Below are positions 15,425 to 23,836 of a stretch of DNA of 53,218 bases, piece by piece. Position 1 is the stretch's first letter; the number at the start of each line of letters is the position of its first letter. This DNA is from a virus. The notes below the pieces were generated by a model. The model saw only the letters and a list, made by a program, of their open reading frames with translations, had not been told where the DNA came from and searched no databases. The stretch spans positions 1-53,218 of the IMG/VR virus record IMGVR_UViG_3300032116_000277; one strand, given 5' to 3'. The translations under genes were made by a program, and so were the position numbers.

Positions 15425-16845
15425 TGTGGCACCGTGCCCTTTATATCATAACATTGCTTGCCCTTACTTTGACTGCAAGAAGTCAGGTATTAACGTATAA
15501 CTTCACAGATCCTTGTACAAAGGTGGTGACTACGTTCAATATACCTGTAACGGGTACTACTACAATATACTTTCTAAATCGTACAGCCTCGTTTACTGCA
15601 GCAGATGTCAGTAGCGGGGCTTTTGCTGTTTGGGTAGATGCTACATATGCTGACTATAGAAAGATTTCACCCTGCGGTCAGCAATCCGGGCAGGTTACCC
15701 AGAATCAGATTACTAGTCAGATTATTGGTAACACAGTACAAAGTGTGGTGGGATCAATCATGAGCTCTGCACAGAGTCAGGCTACATCTTCTGTAGTCTC
15801 AAGTGCAACAGGAAGCTCAGTGTCATCTGGGGGAGGTGGCGTATCCAACGCTAGCTCAAAGGATAACAAGGACTCTAAATCTAATAACAATGGAAATACT
15901 TCTAATAGTTCTTCTAATTCTTCTAATACCAGTTCTAATAACCAATCAGGAGGCTCGTCAGGGTCTACTAGCTCTAGTCAAAATACTACTGGTACTGGTA
16001 GCTCTAGCGGGAGCAATAGTAGTAGCTCATCTTCATCTGACCAAAAGTCTTCTACAGAAGGGTCTCAAGAAGTTGCGGCTTCTACCACAATGAGTGCTGA
16101 TGCCTCATCAGATAAATCTGGAGGAGACAATAGTTCTTCTTCAGGAGGAGGAGGTAAATCAGGTAGTAAAGGTGGTGGTAAAGGCGGAGGGAATAACCCC
16201 ATACTAGTATCATCTGACTTTACTACGGCACAGAACTTGGATAAGACGTTTACGCCTATCCTGAATCTATCTATGAGTCAGTCATCACTGACTGGTAAGA
16301 CCAGTTGGGGAATGACTGGAATGATATGGTTTAACTTTAAGCAGTTTGCTCTTAGTGGTAAGTATACTAAAATGAGTGTAAACAAAAGTGGGAAGCTTAA
16401 GTATATATCCAACTTTGCACTGACTGCAGTTTACAGCTACGGAAATATCCTTGGCTTTATTGGGTACAGTGGTATTCTTAATGCTGGCAAGTTTGGGGTG
16501 ACCGGCTTTAATGTATCAGGTGCAGCAAGTGTAATAAGTGAAGATGATAATACATTCTTTAGTCCGTCTATTACTGCGTTTTACACTAAGCCTTTTTACC
16601 TAAATAAACGTAAGAGGTTAACTATATCACCTGAACTGTATATAATTTCTACTCCTCTGATATACTCAACAAAAGATAAAGTAACACAGAGTGATAGAAC
16701 TTTTAGTTTCTTTGCAGGATCTGGATTTGACTATCAGATAAGCAAGAAGTTTAAGTTTAACGTAAACTATAAGCTTAACGCTAGTACAAACAGAGAGTTT
16801 CCTATCCTGAGTTTCTTTTTGGTAGGAAGTAAAATCAACCTATGA
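15424..16845 (+). CDS. exported Ser/Gly/Asn-rich protein with C-terminal beta-barrel-like domain
   Basis: 473 residues, GTG start overlapping the upstream TAG. Signal peptide about 1-20. Residues 20-100 form a small beta domain with two Cys (PCTKVV, PCGQQ). Residues about 105-255 are very low in complexity (Ser, Gly, Asn, Thr). Residues about 270-473 consist of alternating strands (FNFKQFALSGKYTKM, GNILGFIGYSG, FSPSITAFYTKPF, FNVNYKLNAS) ending FFLVGSKINL, the pattern of an outer-membrane barrel or OmpA-like beta protein. It is inferred to sit in the outer membrane, perhaps as partner of the CsgG-like protein. Family not recognised. Confidence 0.6.
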   Translation: MWHRALYIITLLALTLTARSQVLTYNFTDPCTKVVTTFNIPVTGTTTIYFLNRTASFTAADVSSGAFAVWVDATYADYRKISPCGQQSGQVTQNQITSQIIGNTVQSVVGSIMSSAQSQATSSVVSSATGSSVSSGGGGVSNASSKDNKDSKSNNNGNTSNSSSNSSNTSSNNQSGGSSGSTSSSQNTTGTGSSSGSNSSSSSSSDQKSSTEGSQEVAASTTMSADASSDKSGGDNSSSSGGGGKSGSKGGGKGGGNNPILVSSDFTTAQNLDKTFTPILNLSMSQSSLTGKTSWGMTGMIWFNFKQFALSGKYTKMSVNKSGKLKYISNFALTAVYSYGNILGFIGYSGILNAGKFGVTGFNVSGAASVISEDDNTFFSPSITAFYTKPFYLNKRKRLTISPELYIISTPLIYSTKDKVTQSDRTFSFFAGSGFDYQISKKFKFNVNYKLNASTNREFPILSFFLVGSKINL

Positions 16846-18281
16846 GAATCTTACTTGTCATATTACTATGCTTGATGACTGTGCTTACTCAAGCTCAGTC
16901 TATTACGGCTCCTCCTGGTAGAACATACCAGGTTAATGTGAGCGGGCAAGATGCAAGTGGGTTTGTTATTAGTGGATTTAGTACACAGTCATTATTAACT
17001 TCTATAGGGTTAGTTGACCCACCTGCAGGAGTTACATTTAGTATTACAACTACTACAGGTTTATCTTTTGCTACAGGATATAATTCCTGGACCAATCAGA
17101 CACGTATAAGTTTTACTGGTACTCAAGCTAACGTAAATAATGCATTAGCTACTTTAAAGATCAATACTGGATCTACACTTGGTAACGTACAGATATCTGT
17201 ATCTACCACAGAAAACCCAGCTGGCTATTATTATAATGCTATCAATGGTCACTTTTATAGACCAATATCTACTACTGCTTTTTATTCTGCAGCAAAGACA
17301 GCTGCTTCACAACAAACTTTTAAAGGTCAGACTGGTTATCTTGTGACTATAACTTCTCAGTCTGAGCAAGACTTTATTGTTGCTAACGTACCACAGAATA
17401 ATATTTGGTTTGCACTCTCAGATGTAGCTCAAGAGGGTTATTGGCGTGTAGACGCAGGTCCTGAGAATGGTACGTTAATCAAGACAGCAAACGGTCAGAC
17501 TGCCGGTAATATTGCCGGTCAGTACAACAACTGGTGTGGAGGTGAACCTAACAACGCAGGTGGTGAACACTATGCAGTTACCAAATGGGGCGGGGGAGGA
17601 TGTTGGAATGACCTTCCAAACAACTATAACTGTGCTTACATAGTAGAGTTTGGTACTTGGTCAAATCCTGCTGATGCTACCTTTACTGGATTCTATACAG
17701 CTAATACAACTAACACAGTAGCTGTAACAAATACGTTGACAGGAACAGTTACTATTCCTGCGGGACTAACATCTAGACCTCTGCTCACTTTATACAGAGT
17801 TGTTAATGGATCAGATGTACTGGTAGACTATAAGACCGTAAATACTAATGGGACTTATACGTTTACTTTACCTAATCAGAACTCTACATACAAGATTGTA
17901 CCCTCATTAACAATGCAGGGTATAACCTCAGCTGACTTTACAGCAACATGGGCGGAGTGCTTGAACATTAATACGCCTAACAATCTTAGTCCTGGATTAT
18001 CTATGACAGGAACTAAACAGTGGAAGGCAGCAGATGTAAACAAGAACGGTATATTAGACCTTGGTGATGCTTTCTTAATCATAGCACACACCACAGGGTT
18101 AAGATCAATTTCAGAAGTCTTATGGTTCAATTCATCAGACTATGACAGTATCACGAGATCTAACTTTTCTACTGTCAACTCGGTCAGCTCGTTTACTATA
18201 AACGTAGCTACCAGTGATGTTATACAGAACATAAAGTACTGTGTACTAGGGGATGTGAATCTATCTCACAGTTCAAACTAA
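16842..18281 (+). CDS. secreted C-type lectin protein with dockerin-like C-terminus
   Basis: 479 residues. Signal peptide 1-19 (ILLVILLCLMTVLTQAQ). Residues about 20-125 are beta-rich. Residues about 128-270 are a C-type lectin domain: NGHFYR, SQSEQDFI, NIWFALSD, EGYWRVDAG, GEPNN (235-238), GGCWNDLPNNYNCAYIVEF. The EPN and WND motifs are the calcium/sugar ligands of mannose-type lectins. Residues 290-360 resemble the Ig-like module of the T9SS protein. Residues 390-479 hold AADVNKNGILDLGDAFLIIA and end CVLGDVNLSHSSN, matching the LLGDVDRSHSS site of that protein, then stop. There is no T9SS domain. It is the last gene before a terminator. Confidence 0.75.
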   Translation: MRILLVILLCLMTVLTQAQSITAPPGRTYQVNVSGQDASGFVISGFSTQSLLTSIGLVDPPAGVTFSITTTTGLSFATGYNSWTNQTRISFTGTQANVNNALATLKINTGSTLGNVQISVSTTENPAGYYYNAINGHFYRPISTTAFYSAAKTAASQQTFKGQTGYLVTITSQSEQDFIVANVPQNNIWFALSDVAQEGYWRVDAGPENGTLIKTANGQTAGNIAGQYNNWCGGEPNNAGGEHYAVTKWGGGGCWNDLPNNYNCAYIVEFGTWSNPADATFTGFYTANTTNTVAVTNTLTGTVTIPAGLTSRPLLTLYRVVNGSDVLVDYKTVNTNGTYTFTLPNQNSTYKIVPSLTMQGITSADFTATWAECLNINTPNNLSPGLSMTGTKQWKAADVNKNGILDLGDAFLIIAHTTGLRSISEVLWFNSSDYDSITRSNFSTVNSVSSFTINVATSDVIQNIKYCVLGDVNLSHSSN

Positions 18282-18313
18282 AAAAAGACCAGTGGGATTT
18301 CTCCCACCGGTCT
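18281..18313. terminator. bidirectional intrinsic terminator between convergent blocks
   Basis: Stem AGACC-A-GTGGGA / TCCCAC-C-GGTCT with loop TTTC and one mismatch. It has A residues on the left and an AT-rich right flank. It lies between the stop of the lectin gene and the stop of the minus-strand gene at 18322, so it can serve both directions. The terminator at 26655-26688 has the same TTTC loop. Confidence 0.75.
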
Positions 18314-18321
18314 ATATACAA

Positions 18322-18924
18322 CTACTCGTCCTCATTAGAAAAAAGTTTCCTTAACAAGTCATCAATATCAGGCTTCTTTTCTGTATTGTTTGAATTATTA
18401 CCATCAGCCCATCTACGTAACATATTCATGTACGTATCAAAATTGTGGTGACTCTTCTTTACAAAACTAATACGCTTCATCATAGACTTTTTATCAAGTT
18501 TATCTATAGGAGCGTCTTCTTCATCATCATCTTCTTCTTCGTGCTTACTTCTCATTTCAGATACAAGCTCTATAATCATAGACTTAAGTCTATCTTCTTT
18601 GTTGTCTTGGTTTTCTTGAAGATGTTTGTAGTAGCCAAAGATTTCTTTAGCCATACGTTGGTAGCCTGTAAAGATCATAAGAGTATATTCATACTCTAAC
18701 TGATCTGTTATGCTTTGTAAACATCTTTGCAAGTCACCGCTGACAGTACGAAGTTCTTTAGGAGCGTCATCTGGGTCTTCAAAGAGTTCTTCTCTTTGGA
18801 ATGCATTACTAATTGCTGTAAAGAAAACACGTTCTCTACATTTAGTACGGATATCCCCGGGGATACCAAGTGATTCATGAAAGCTATCTGTTTCATGATT
18901 AAACTTTCTGTTTGCAAGTAACAT
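18322..18924 (-). CDS. acidic helical protein of the VWA/MoxR block (200 aa)
   Basis: Soluble helical protein with an acidic middle (MRSKHEEEDDDEEDAPIDKLDKK) and helical ends (VKKSHHNFDTYMNMLRRWAD). No family recognised. It is the last gene of the unit carrying the VWA protein (17 bases upstream), so it is a likely partner or substrate adaptor of the VWA/MoxR machinery. It ends 9 bases from the bidirectional terminator. Confidence 0.6.
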   Translation of the reverse strand: MLLANRKFNHETDSFHESLGIPGDIRTKCRERVFFTAISNAFQREELFEDPDDAPKELRTVSGDLQRCLQSITDQLEYEYTLMIFTGYQRMAKEIFGYYKHLQENQDNKEDRLKSMIIELVSEMRSKHEEEDDDEEDAPIDKLDKKSMMKRISFVKKSHHNFDTYMNMLRRWADGNNSNNTEKKPDIDDLLRKLFSNEDE

Positions 18925-18941
18925 AGGATACTTTTTGGATT

Positions 18942-20453
18942 TTAGTTATTCTCAATAGTGTTTCCATACTGATCTACTTTGGAGATCTTACTACCGTCAA
19001 AGACTACAACTTGTCCTCTTTGAGAGTATTGCTTGATAACTTCACTATCAAAGTGATTGAACCTTGCTCCTTCTAGACCTATAAAGAATGCTTTATCGGT
19101 AAAGTGATGACATCTGTCTTCTGCATCGGTAATGACAAGAGCGTTCTTGTCTCCGCGTGCAATGTTATTAACGGCTACATCAATACTAGTACCGCCTCCG
19201 CAGTCAATCATAGAAATAGATATGAGATCATTACGGTATTTCTTTAACCGGGTGTCAAAGAGATAGACTTCATTTAACATATCCATCTCTTTTAGTTTAG
19301 CTATCATAGACTTAGCAAAGTCTATACGGGTTATTTGATTACCTTGAGCGTCTTTTGTGCCACAACCTGAAGACATAGATCCGGATATATCTACATACAC
19401 ATCTATCTTACCTACTGCTTTAGTATCCTTGATTTGTATATCTTCTGCAAAGATCTTACGCAGTTGTGGATGTAAGAGTTCATAGTCTTCTAGACCAGAT
19501 ACATCCTGGGCATTGAATAGATCCTCGTAAGTTGTGATCTTCCGGGATGAGAAATAACTAGTAGACTTATCTAAGAGCTTTTTGAGTTTCTCTTTAAGAG
19601 CACCCATAGACATCTTGATATTTGCGAGTCTACCTGCAACCTGACGCATATAGTCTGGGCTAAGCTTTCCTGCTTCTCCACTACCAGATTGGTTAGCCTG
19701 GTCAAACATTTGTTCTTGGATATCTTGACCCATTGACTCGTCCATCATCTTACAGGTTTCCTGTGCATCTTGCATGGCACGTTCTAATGCATTCTTGCTG
19801 GTTTGTGAGCCAAACATCTTATTTAGTGCATCATCTGCAGCATCGTTACCAAACTCTGAGTCAGAGTCTAGTCCGTTTTGCAGATCCTGTGCCGCCTGTG
19901 GATCAATGTACTCCAGCTGCGTCATCTGCATCATGTAGTACATCATCATGTTACGAGTATAGATTGCAGACTTAAGGTTACCACCTTCGGTCATGATCTT
20001 ACCAACAGGATTGTTTGCTTTCTCCAGAAACCTGAACCGGGTATGATTCTTGTCTGTACGCTCTTCAAACTCAAGTTTATCCATCTTGTTGTAGTACATC
20101 TTGAAAATGTCCAGCTTAAGATGCTTAGGAAACTTTTCATAAGTATCACGTACTTTTTGATAGTATGCACTAAAGTCTGGCTTCTTGTCTTCATCTAGCT
20201 TTTTAAAAGCTGCACTTTTACTGAAGTTGTTATACTCTTCTTTCATCTTACTGGCATCCTGAAAAGCTACATCTACAATACGAGATATTTTTCCCTCATC
20301 TATGTAGTGTACATACGGTTTAATAAGATCGGCTTTTTTATAAAAGTTTAGTTTGCCGAAGAGACCTTCGTTGTCTTTGTAATGAGACTGTATTTCACCT
20401 TTCTTTACTTTCTCAAGTATAGTGTATACATTCTTATACTGTTTGTTTGACAT
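18942..20453 (-). CDS. VWA-domain protein (CoxE/CobT-like partner of MoxR ATPase)
   Basis: 503 residues. The N-terminal 330 residues are helical, with an Asp/Asn-rich middle. The C-terminal 170 residues are a von Willebrand A domain with a full MIDAS motif: IDVYVDISGSMSSG, then a CGGGTSID threonine site and LVITDAEDR. It binds a metal and probably couples to the MoxR ATPase encoded upstream. Such pairs remodel protein complexes or insert metals; phage versions are known but their substrates are not. A terminator hairpin lies between this gene and moxR, so expression may be partly uncoupled. Confidence 0.8.
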   Translation of the reverse strand: MSNKQYKNVYTILEKVKKGEIQSHYKDNEGLFGKLNFYKKADLIKPYVHYIDEGKISRIVDVAFQDASKMKEEYNNFSKSAAFKKLDEDKKPDFSAYYQKVRDTYEKFPKHLKLDIFKMYYNKMDKLEFEERTDKNHTRFRFLEKANNPVGKIMTEGGNLKSAIYTRNMMMYYMMQMTQLEYIDPQAAQDLQNGLDSDSEFGNDAADDALNKMFGSQTSKNALERAMQDAQETCKMMDESMGQDIQEQMFDQANQSGSGEAGKLSPDYMRQVAGRLANIKMSMGALKEKLKKLLDKSTSYFSSRKITTYEDLFNAQDVSGLEDYELLHPQLRKIFAEDIQIKDTKAVGKIDVYVDISGSMSSGCGTKDAQGNQITRIDFAKSMIAKLKEMDMLNEVYLFDTRLKKYRNDLISISMIDCGGGTSIDVAVNNIARGDKNALVITDAEDRCHHFTDKAFFIGLEGARFNHFDSEVIKQYSQRGQVVVFDGSKISKVDQYGNTIENN

Positions 20454-20467
20454 ATAGTCAAAATTTA

Positions 20468-20499
20468 AAGTAGAGTCAGCTGTTACACTGACTCTACTT
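20468..20499 (-). terminator. strong hairpin between MoxR and VWA genes
   Basis: Perfect 12-bp inverted repeat AAGTAGAGTCAG / CTGACTCTACTT with an 8-base loop. On the minus strand it is followed by TAAATTTT, so it could terminate or attenuate transcripts after the MoxR gene. It lies in the 60-base gap before the VWA start at 20453. Confidence 0.65.
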
Positions 20500-20513
20500 G
20501 ATTAATAAATACA

Positions 20514-21824
20514 TTAAGCCTGTTCTGCCATCAATGTATCAAACTCTTCTGAAGTTTGATAGTCTTTACGAGCAGGGTGGCTACCTAAGATATACTGCAT
20601 AGAAAGTTCTATTTCTTCTACTTGTGTCTCATCCATGATACCACGGGAAACATAAGTATTGATTAGAGATTCTATGTCTGCAATAGCCAGCTCCAGCTGT
20701 TCATTGGTAGTATAGCTCTGCAGCATTTCTACTTTAGACATTACAGCCTTCACCTCGGGGCTCATCAGTTTGTTCTGTAGTTCAGAACCAGCTGACTGGC
20801 CGATCATGATCTGTGCTGTCTTTACTAGGGCTTTATCTACTGAAATATCCCAGATGTAACTAACTGCTTTGGTAAGCTTTGGTACGAAAGTAAGCGTACG
20901 GTCAGAGCTGTGTTGGTAACCAACTTCAAGATACTTCTCTAGTTTGTTTACAGGGATTTCTACCTGCTCAATTTCTGCACTGTTAGGTACACCAATAGTA
21001 AACTTCTCACGGTAGTTACGGGCTCCCTTGTTATAATACTTAACAAGCTCACCTGCAGATACACGGTTCACAGTCATCTTTAACATAAAGCGGTCCCAGA
21101 ATGGTGAGTCTTGCTCATCTTTAGGGATCTCATTACAAGTAGCAATGAACAGCTTCCACTTACATGGAATCTTGTGCTTACCGTTAAAGAGAAACTTCTC
21201 GTTCATTACACCTAGCATCGCATTACGGATTGCAGAGGAAGCTTTGTCAACCTCGTTGATAATAACAATCTCTGCATCTGCAATTGGAGCAGCTAGTTCA
21301 TACTTGTTCTCTGTGAACAGTTTACCCAGATCAGGCATACCCTTGATCTCTGAAGCTTTAGTACCCTCATCTGTTTCTAGGATATAAATCTTCTGAGCAA
21401 AGTCTTGAGCTGTCATCTTACCGTCTTTATTAAGCCATGCTTTTGCATACTCAATAACTGTTTTAGTCTTTGCAACACCGGGCTCACCTACAAGCAGACA
21501 GGGTAGACCTGTTGATTCTGCAAGGGCCATCATCTTAAATACTTCTTCCTTGTTGATTAAGGAAGTTTCAATTGTACGTACCTCTTGGGTAGTTTTCTTG
21601 GTGATTGTCTTCACTTTAGACATGTTTACTTTGTTTGTAATGTTAGGACTTGGATTTACTGTAGTTTGTATTTGATGTGCATTATTTACATGATAGGCTT
21701 TTACCCATCTTTGTACACCAGTTGAAGAAGCTCTTACTTCCCATAAATTTCCGTCATTGCCAGTCATTATATGACCGACAGGATATAGTGTTGCACTGTC
21801 TGTTGGACTTGGTCTAGGCTGCAT
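20514..21824 (-). CDS. MoxR-type AAA+ ATPase with small N-terminal domain
   Basis: 436 residues from ATG 21822-21824, 4 bases after the upstream stop; a longer frame to 22019 would overlap that gene. Residues about 15-40 hold a small domain (YPVGHIMTGNDGNLWEV...GVQRWVKA), a pattern often seen in virus proteins. The AAA+ core has Walker A LVGEPGVAKTKT, Walker B AEIVIINEVDKA, sensor FIATCNEIP and the FWDRF arginine-finger region. MoxR ATPases act as chaperones with VWA partners; the partner is the next gene. The CobS-like cobaltochelatase subunit is the closest alternative. Confidence 0.8.
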   Translation of the reverse strand: MQPRPSPTDSATLYPVGHIMTGNDGNLWEVRASSTGVQRWVKAYHVNNAHQIQTTVNPSPNITNKVNMSKVKTITKKTTQEVRTIETSLINKEEVFKMMALAESTGLPCLLVGEPGVAKTKTVIEYAKAWLNKDGKMTAQDFAQKIYILETDEGTKASEIKGMPDLGKLFTENKYELAAPIADAEIVIINEVDKASSAIRNAMLGVMNEKFLFNGKHKIPCKWKLFIATCNEIPKDEQDSPFWDRFMLKMTVNRVSAGELVKYYNKGARNYREKFTIGVPNSAEIEQVEIPVNKLEKYLEVGYQHSSDRTLTFVPKLTKAVSYIWDISVDKALVKTAQIMIGQSAGSELQNKLMSPEVKAVMSKVEMLQSYTTNEQLELAIADIESLINTYVSRGIMDETQVEEIELSMQYILGSHPARKDYQTSEEFDTLMAEQA

Positions 21825-21828
21825 AGTA

Positions 21829-22188
21829 TTAGAGGTTGACGAAGGCTGAGAGGTCGTCTTCTGTTTGATTAACTCCCACCGCTGAGTAGTTGTCATCCAC
21901 TGATACCACTGGTTGTTCCACAGGATTTGCTGTCCTAGCAGTTGTGGGTTCTTGGGTTTGATTAACGGTCTCATTAGTGTCGTCAATAATGTTAAATACT
22001 GTGATATTAGTTTCTGCATCTCTTAGTTTTGCATTTCCTTTACGGATTACTGCAATCTGTTGCTCTTTTGCATTATACTTTTCTTGGATGTTACCGTAAC
22101 CGATATCATCACGCTTCAGCCATGTAAGGCCGTTGTTGAGGTCTTCTAAGATCTGTGATACGTACAGATCTACTTTGTTTACTGCCAT
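21829..22188 (-). CDS. hypothetical protein upstream of MoxR (119 aa)
   Basis: Helical N-terminus (VDLYVSQILEDLNNGLTWLKRDDIGYGNIQEKY), then a polar, disordered-looking Thr/Val/Pro tail ending LSAFVNL. No family recognised. Stop at 21829-21831, four bases before the MoxR start chosen here. It probably belongs to the same functional unit. Confidence 0.6.
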   Translation of the reverse strand: MAVNKVDLYVSQILEDLNNGLTWLKRDDIGYGNIQEKYNAKEQQIAVIRKGNAKLRDAETNITVFNIIDDTNETVNQTQEPTTARTANPVEQPVVSVDDNYSAVGVNQTEDDLSAFVNL

Positions 22189-22214
22189 AGTAGTTGTTAT
22201 TAGATTTTGTTTAA

Positions 22215-22790
22215 CTAATAGATTTCAAAGCCTCCACAGTTTTTTAGGAAGGCTATCCAGTTTTTGAGATGACCAAGTGAAGTTCCGTGGCTTGGATATG
22301 CTACGGTTCCATCTTCTAGTACTACTCCGTTAAAGAGCACTGTACCAAAAGGATACTGTTCTTGCAGTTTATCATCAACTTCTTTAGTCAAGAACTTTCC
22401 TTCATCTGTACACCAAGATCCCATACAGAGATAGATCCGATCATTATCTTCTTTTAGTTCTTCTGTTAAATGCGTGTTGATATGATCTTCTAAAGCGTTA
22501 GCTAGCTCTTCGCATTTCTTGGGGCTTCTAAGTCCGTAACCGGAGTTCTCTCCCCATCCGTTTGTATTAACTCTGAGTTGATATTTTCTGGATACTATTT
22601 CACATAGCATGTGTATAGGTCTCCAGGCCCACCAGTTAGAGCGGAAATACTCACCGGGATTTTCTTCTTGCCATTTATTTACAGCTTCCCAATAAGCTTC
22701 CCTTTCTGTTTCTGTAGCATTTTCAAAGTCAATACGTTCAGGACGTTCACTAAGTATAGTAGGGTTTAACCCTGATATATCTACTCCCAT
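22215..22790 (-). CDS. hypothetical protein (191 aa), coupled to UDG
   Basis: Start chosen at ATG 22788-22790, one base after the UDG stop (TAATATG); a longer start would overlap UDG by 70 bases. It begins MGVDISGLNP and contains WWAWRPIHMLCEIVS and LRVNTNGWGENSGYGL, with Trp and Cys richness. Proteins beginning MG(V/I)DISGLNP are common unknowns in phages. No catalytic motif was identified. Confidence 0.6.
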   Translation of the reverse strand: MGVDISGLNPTILSERPERIDFENATETEREAYWEAVNKWQEENPGEYFRSNWWAWRPIHMLCEIVSRKYQLRVNTNGWGENSGYGLRSPKKCEELANALEDHINTHLTEELKEDNDRIYLCMGSWCTDEGKFLTKEVDDKLQEQYPFGTVLFNGVVLEDGTVAYPSHGTSLGHLKNWIAFLKNCGGFEIY

Positions 22791-22791
22791 A

Positions 22792-23508
22792 TTACCATTG
22801 AATTTTGTACTGAGGTCCGTTGTTTTTTGCAAGGATCTCATTGGCTTTATTAAATATGTCATTGCAGTCCCATACTGTTTTGGTATACGCTGCAGATGCC
22901 GGATGACTGGCTTTTAAGATGTAGTGGTTCTGACCAATGACAGATTCCAGCTCCTGGGCTTTTGCACCTAGCAGCATGAAGATGAGACCTGAGTTAGTCA
23001 GGCTGAGCATGTCTAGAACATACATGATAAAGTCTTTCCAGATATCGTAGTGGGTGCCCACTTTGTCTATCTGGGTTGTTAGTGCACTGTTAAGCATAAG
23101 TACTCCTTGATTAGCCCAGCGTGTTAAATCTGGATCTTGATGAGTGGGGTACCCTTGAAATACAGTTTCTTCTATAGCCTCAAACATATTTTTAAGGCTA
23201 GGTTGGGGCTTTCCAGTAAGACCACAAGAGAATGCTATACCGTCAGCCACGCCCATGTGAGGGTATGGATCTTGTCCTATCATTACTACTTTGAGTTCTT
23301 TTTCTGGGCACTCCTCAAATGCTCTAAAAGTGTACTTTAAAGGAGGAGTAAACCTTTTGCCGGCATCTCTTTCTTGGAGCAGGTTGTCCAGTATTTTATC
23401 AAAATCACTGGACATAATAAACCCCCGTAGCTTAGTAGCCCAGCCAGAAGGGGTAAGCTTTTCTATAAGTTTGCATTTAATTTCTGCAAGGTCTACAGTT
23501 TGTGTCAT
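22792..23508 (-). CDS. uracil-DNA glycosylase (UDG family 1-like)
   Basis: 238 residues. The catalytic water-activating loop is MIGQDPYPHMGVADGIAFS with Asp80. The second motif, GVLMLNSALTTQ, lies near 130 and the Leu-intercalation loop, HPASAAY, near 206. These define a UDG family enzyme. It removes uracil from DNA and is a recurring gene in crAss-like phages. It is first in its transcript with its own AT-rich leader (23509-23542) that diverges from a small plus-strand gene. Confidence 0.9.
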   Translation of the reverse strand: MTQTVDLAEIKCKLIEKLTPSGWATKLRGFIMSSDFDKILDNLLQERDAGKRFTPPLKYTFRAFEECPEKELKVVMIGQDPYPHMGVADGIAFSCGLTGKPQPSLKNMFEAIEETVFQGYPTHQDPDLTRWANQGVLMLNSALTTQIDKVGTHYDIWKDFIMYVLDMLSLTNSGLIFMLLGAKAQELESVIGQNHYILKASHPASAAYTKTVWDCNDIFNKANEILAKNNGPQYKIQW

Positions 23509-23542
23509 AAAAGTTGTCTAAATTTGTTACAAATAATATCCT

Positions 23543-23836
23543 ATGGCTACTTATACAGCTATCAAAAGAGATTCTACATTTCCTATAACTGTTGGAGGAA
23601 ACACCCTTATTAACTTTCAGAAGCTTCTTCTTTTTCTTTTGTCAGATAAAACTGAAGAAGAAATAAAAACAGCTTTTGAAAAAATTACTAAGAAAGAGTA
23701 CGAAGAAGACTGGTATGAGCATGTTGCTTTTGTCTCTCTTATGATAAATGTTTTAGAAAAAACAGCTCATGAAAAAGGTCTTACTGTTATAGAAAATTTG
23801 GAAGAACCTCCTTCTCAAGACTCTACCATACAGTAA
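23543..23836 (+). CDS. single plus-strand gene, small hypothetical protein (97 aa)
   Basis: Soluble helical protein (LINFQKLLLFLLSDKTEEEIKTAFEKI ... EDWYEHVAFVSLMINVLEKTAHE). It runs against the surrounding minus-strand genes, diverging from UDG and converging with the gene at 23823 with a 14-base overlap. No family recognised. Isolated orientation hints at a separately controlled or acquired gene. Confidence 0.55.
   Translation: MATYTAIKRDSTFPITVGGNTLINFQKLLLFLLSDKTEEEIKTAFEKITKKEYEEDWYEHVAFVSLMINVLEKTAHEKGLTVIENLEEPPSQDSTIQ

Noticed and set aside
17515-17650. DGR variable region in the lectin gene (Asn-rich AAC codons)
   Set aside because: No reverse transcriptase or template repeat was found in the window; the Asn codons are explained by the EPN and WND motifs. 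The rest of the genome is not visible.
21825-22019. Longer start of the MoxR gene
   Set aside because: It would overlap the whole end of the 119-residue gene; ATG 21824 follows that stop by 4 bases, as elsewhere in the phage.
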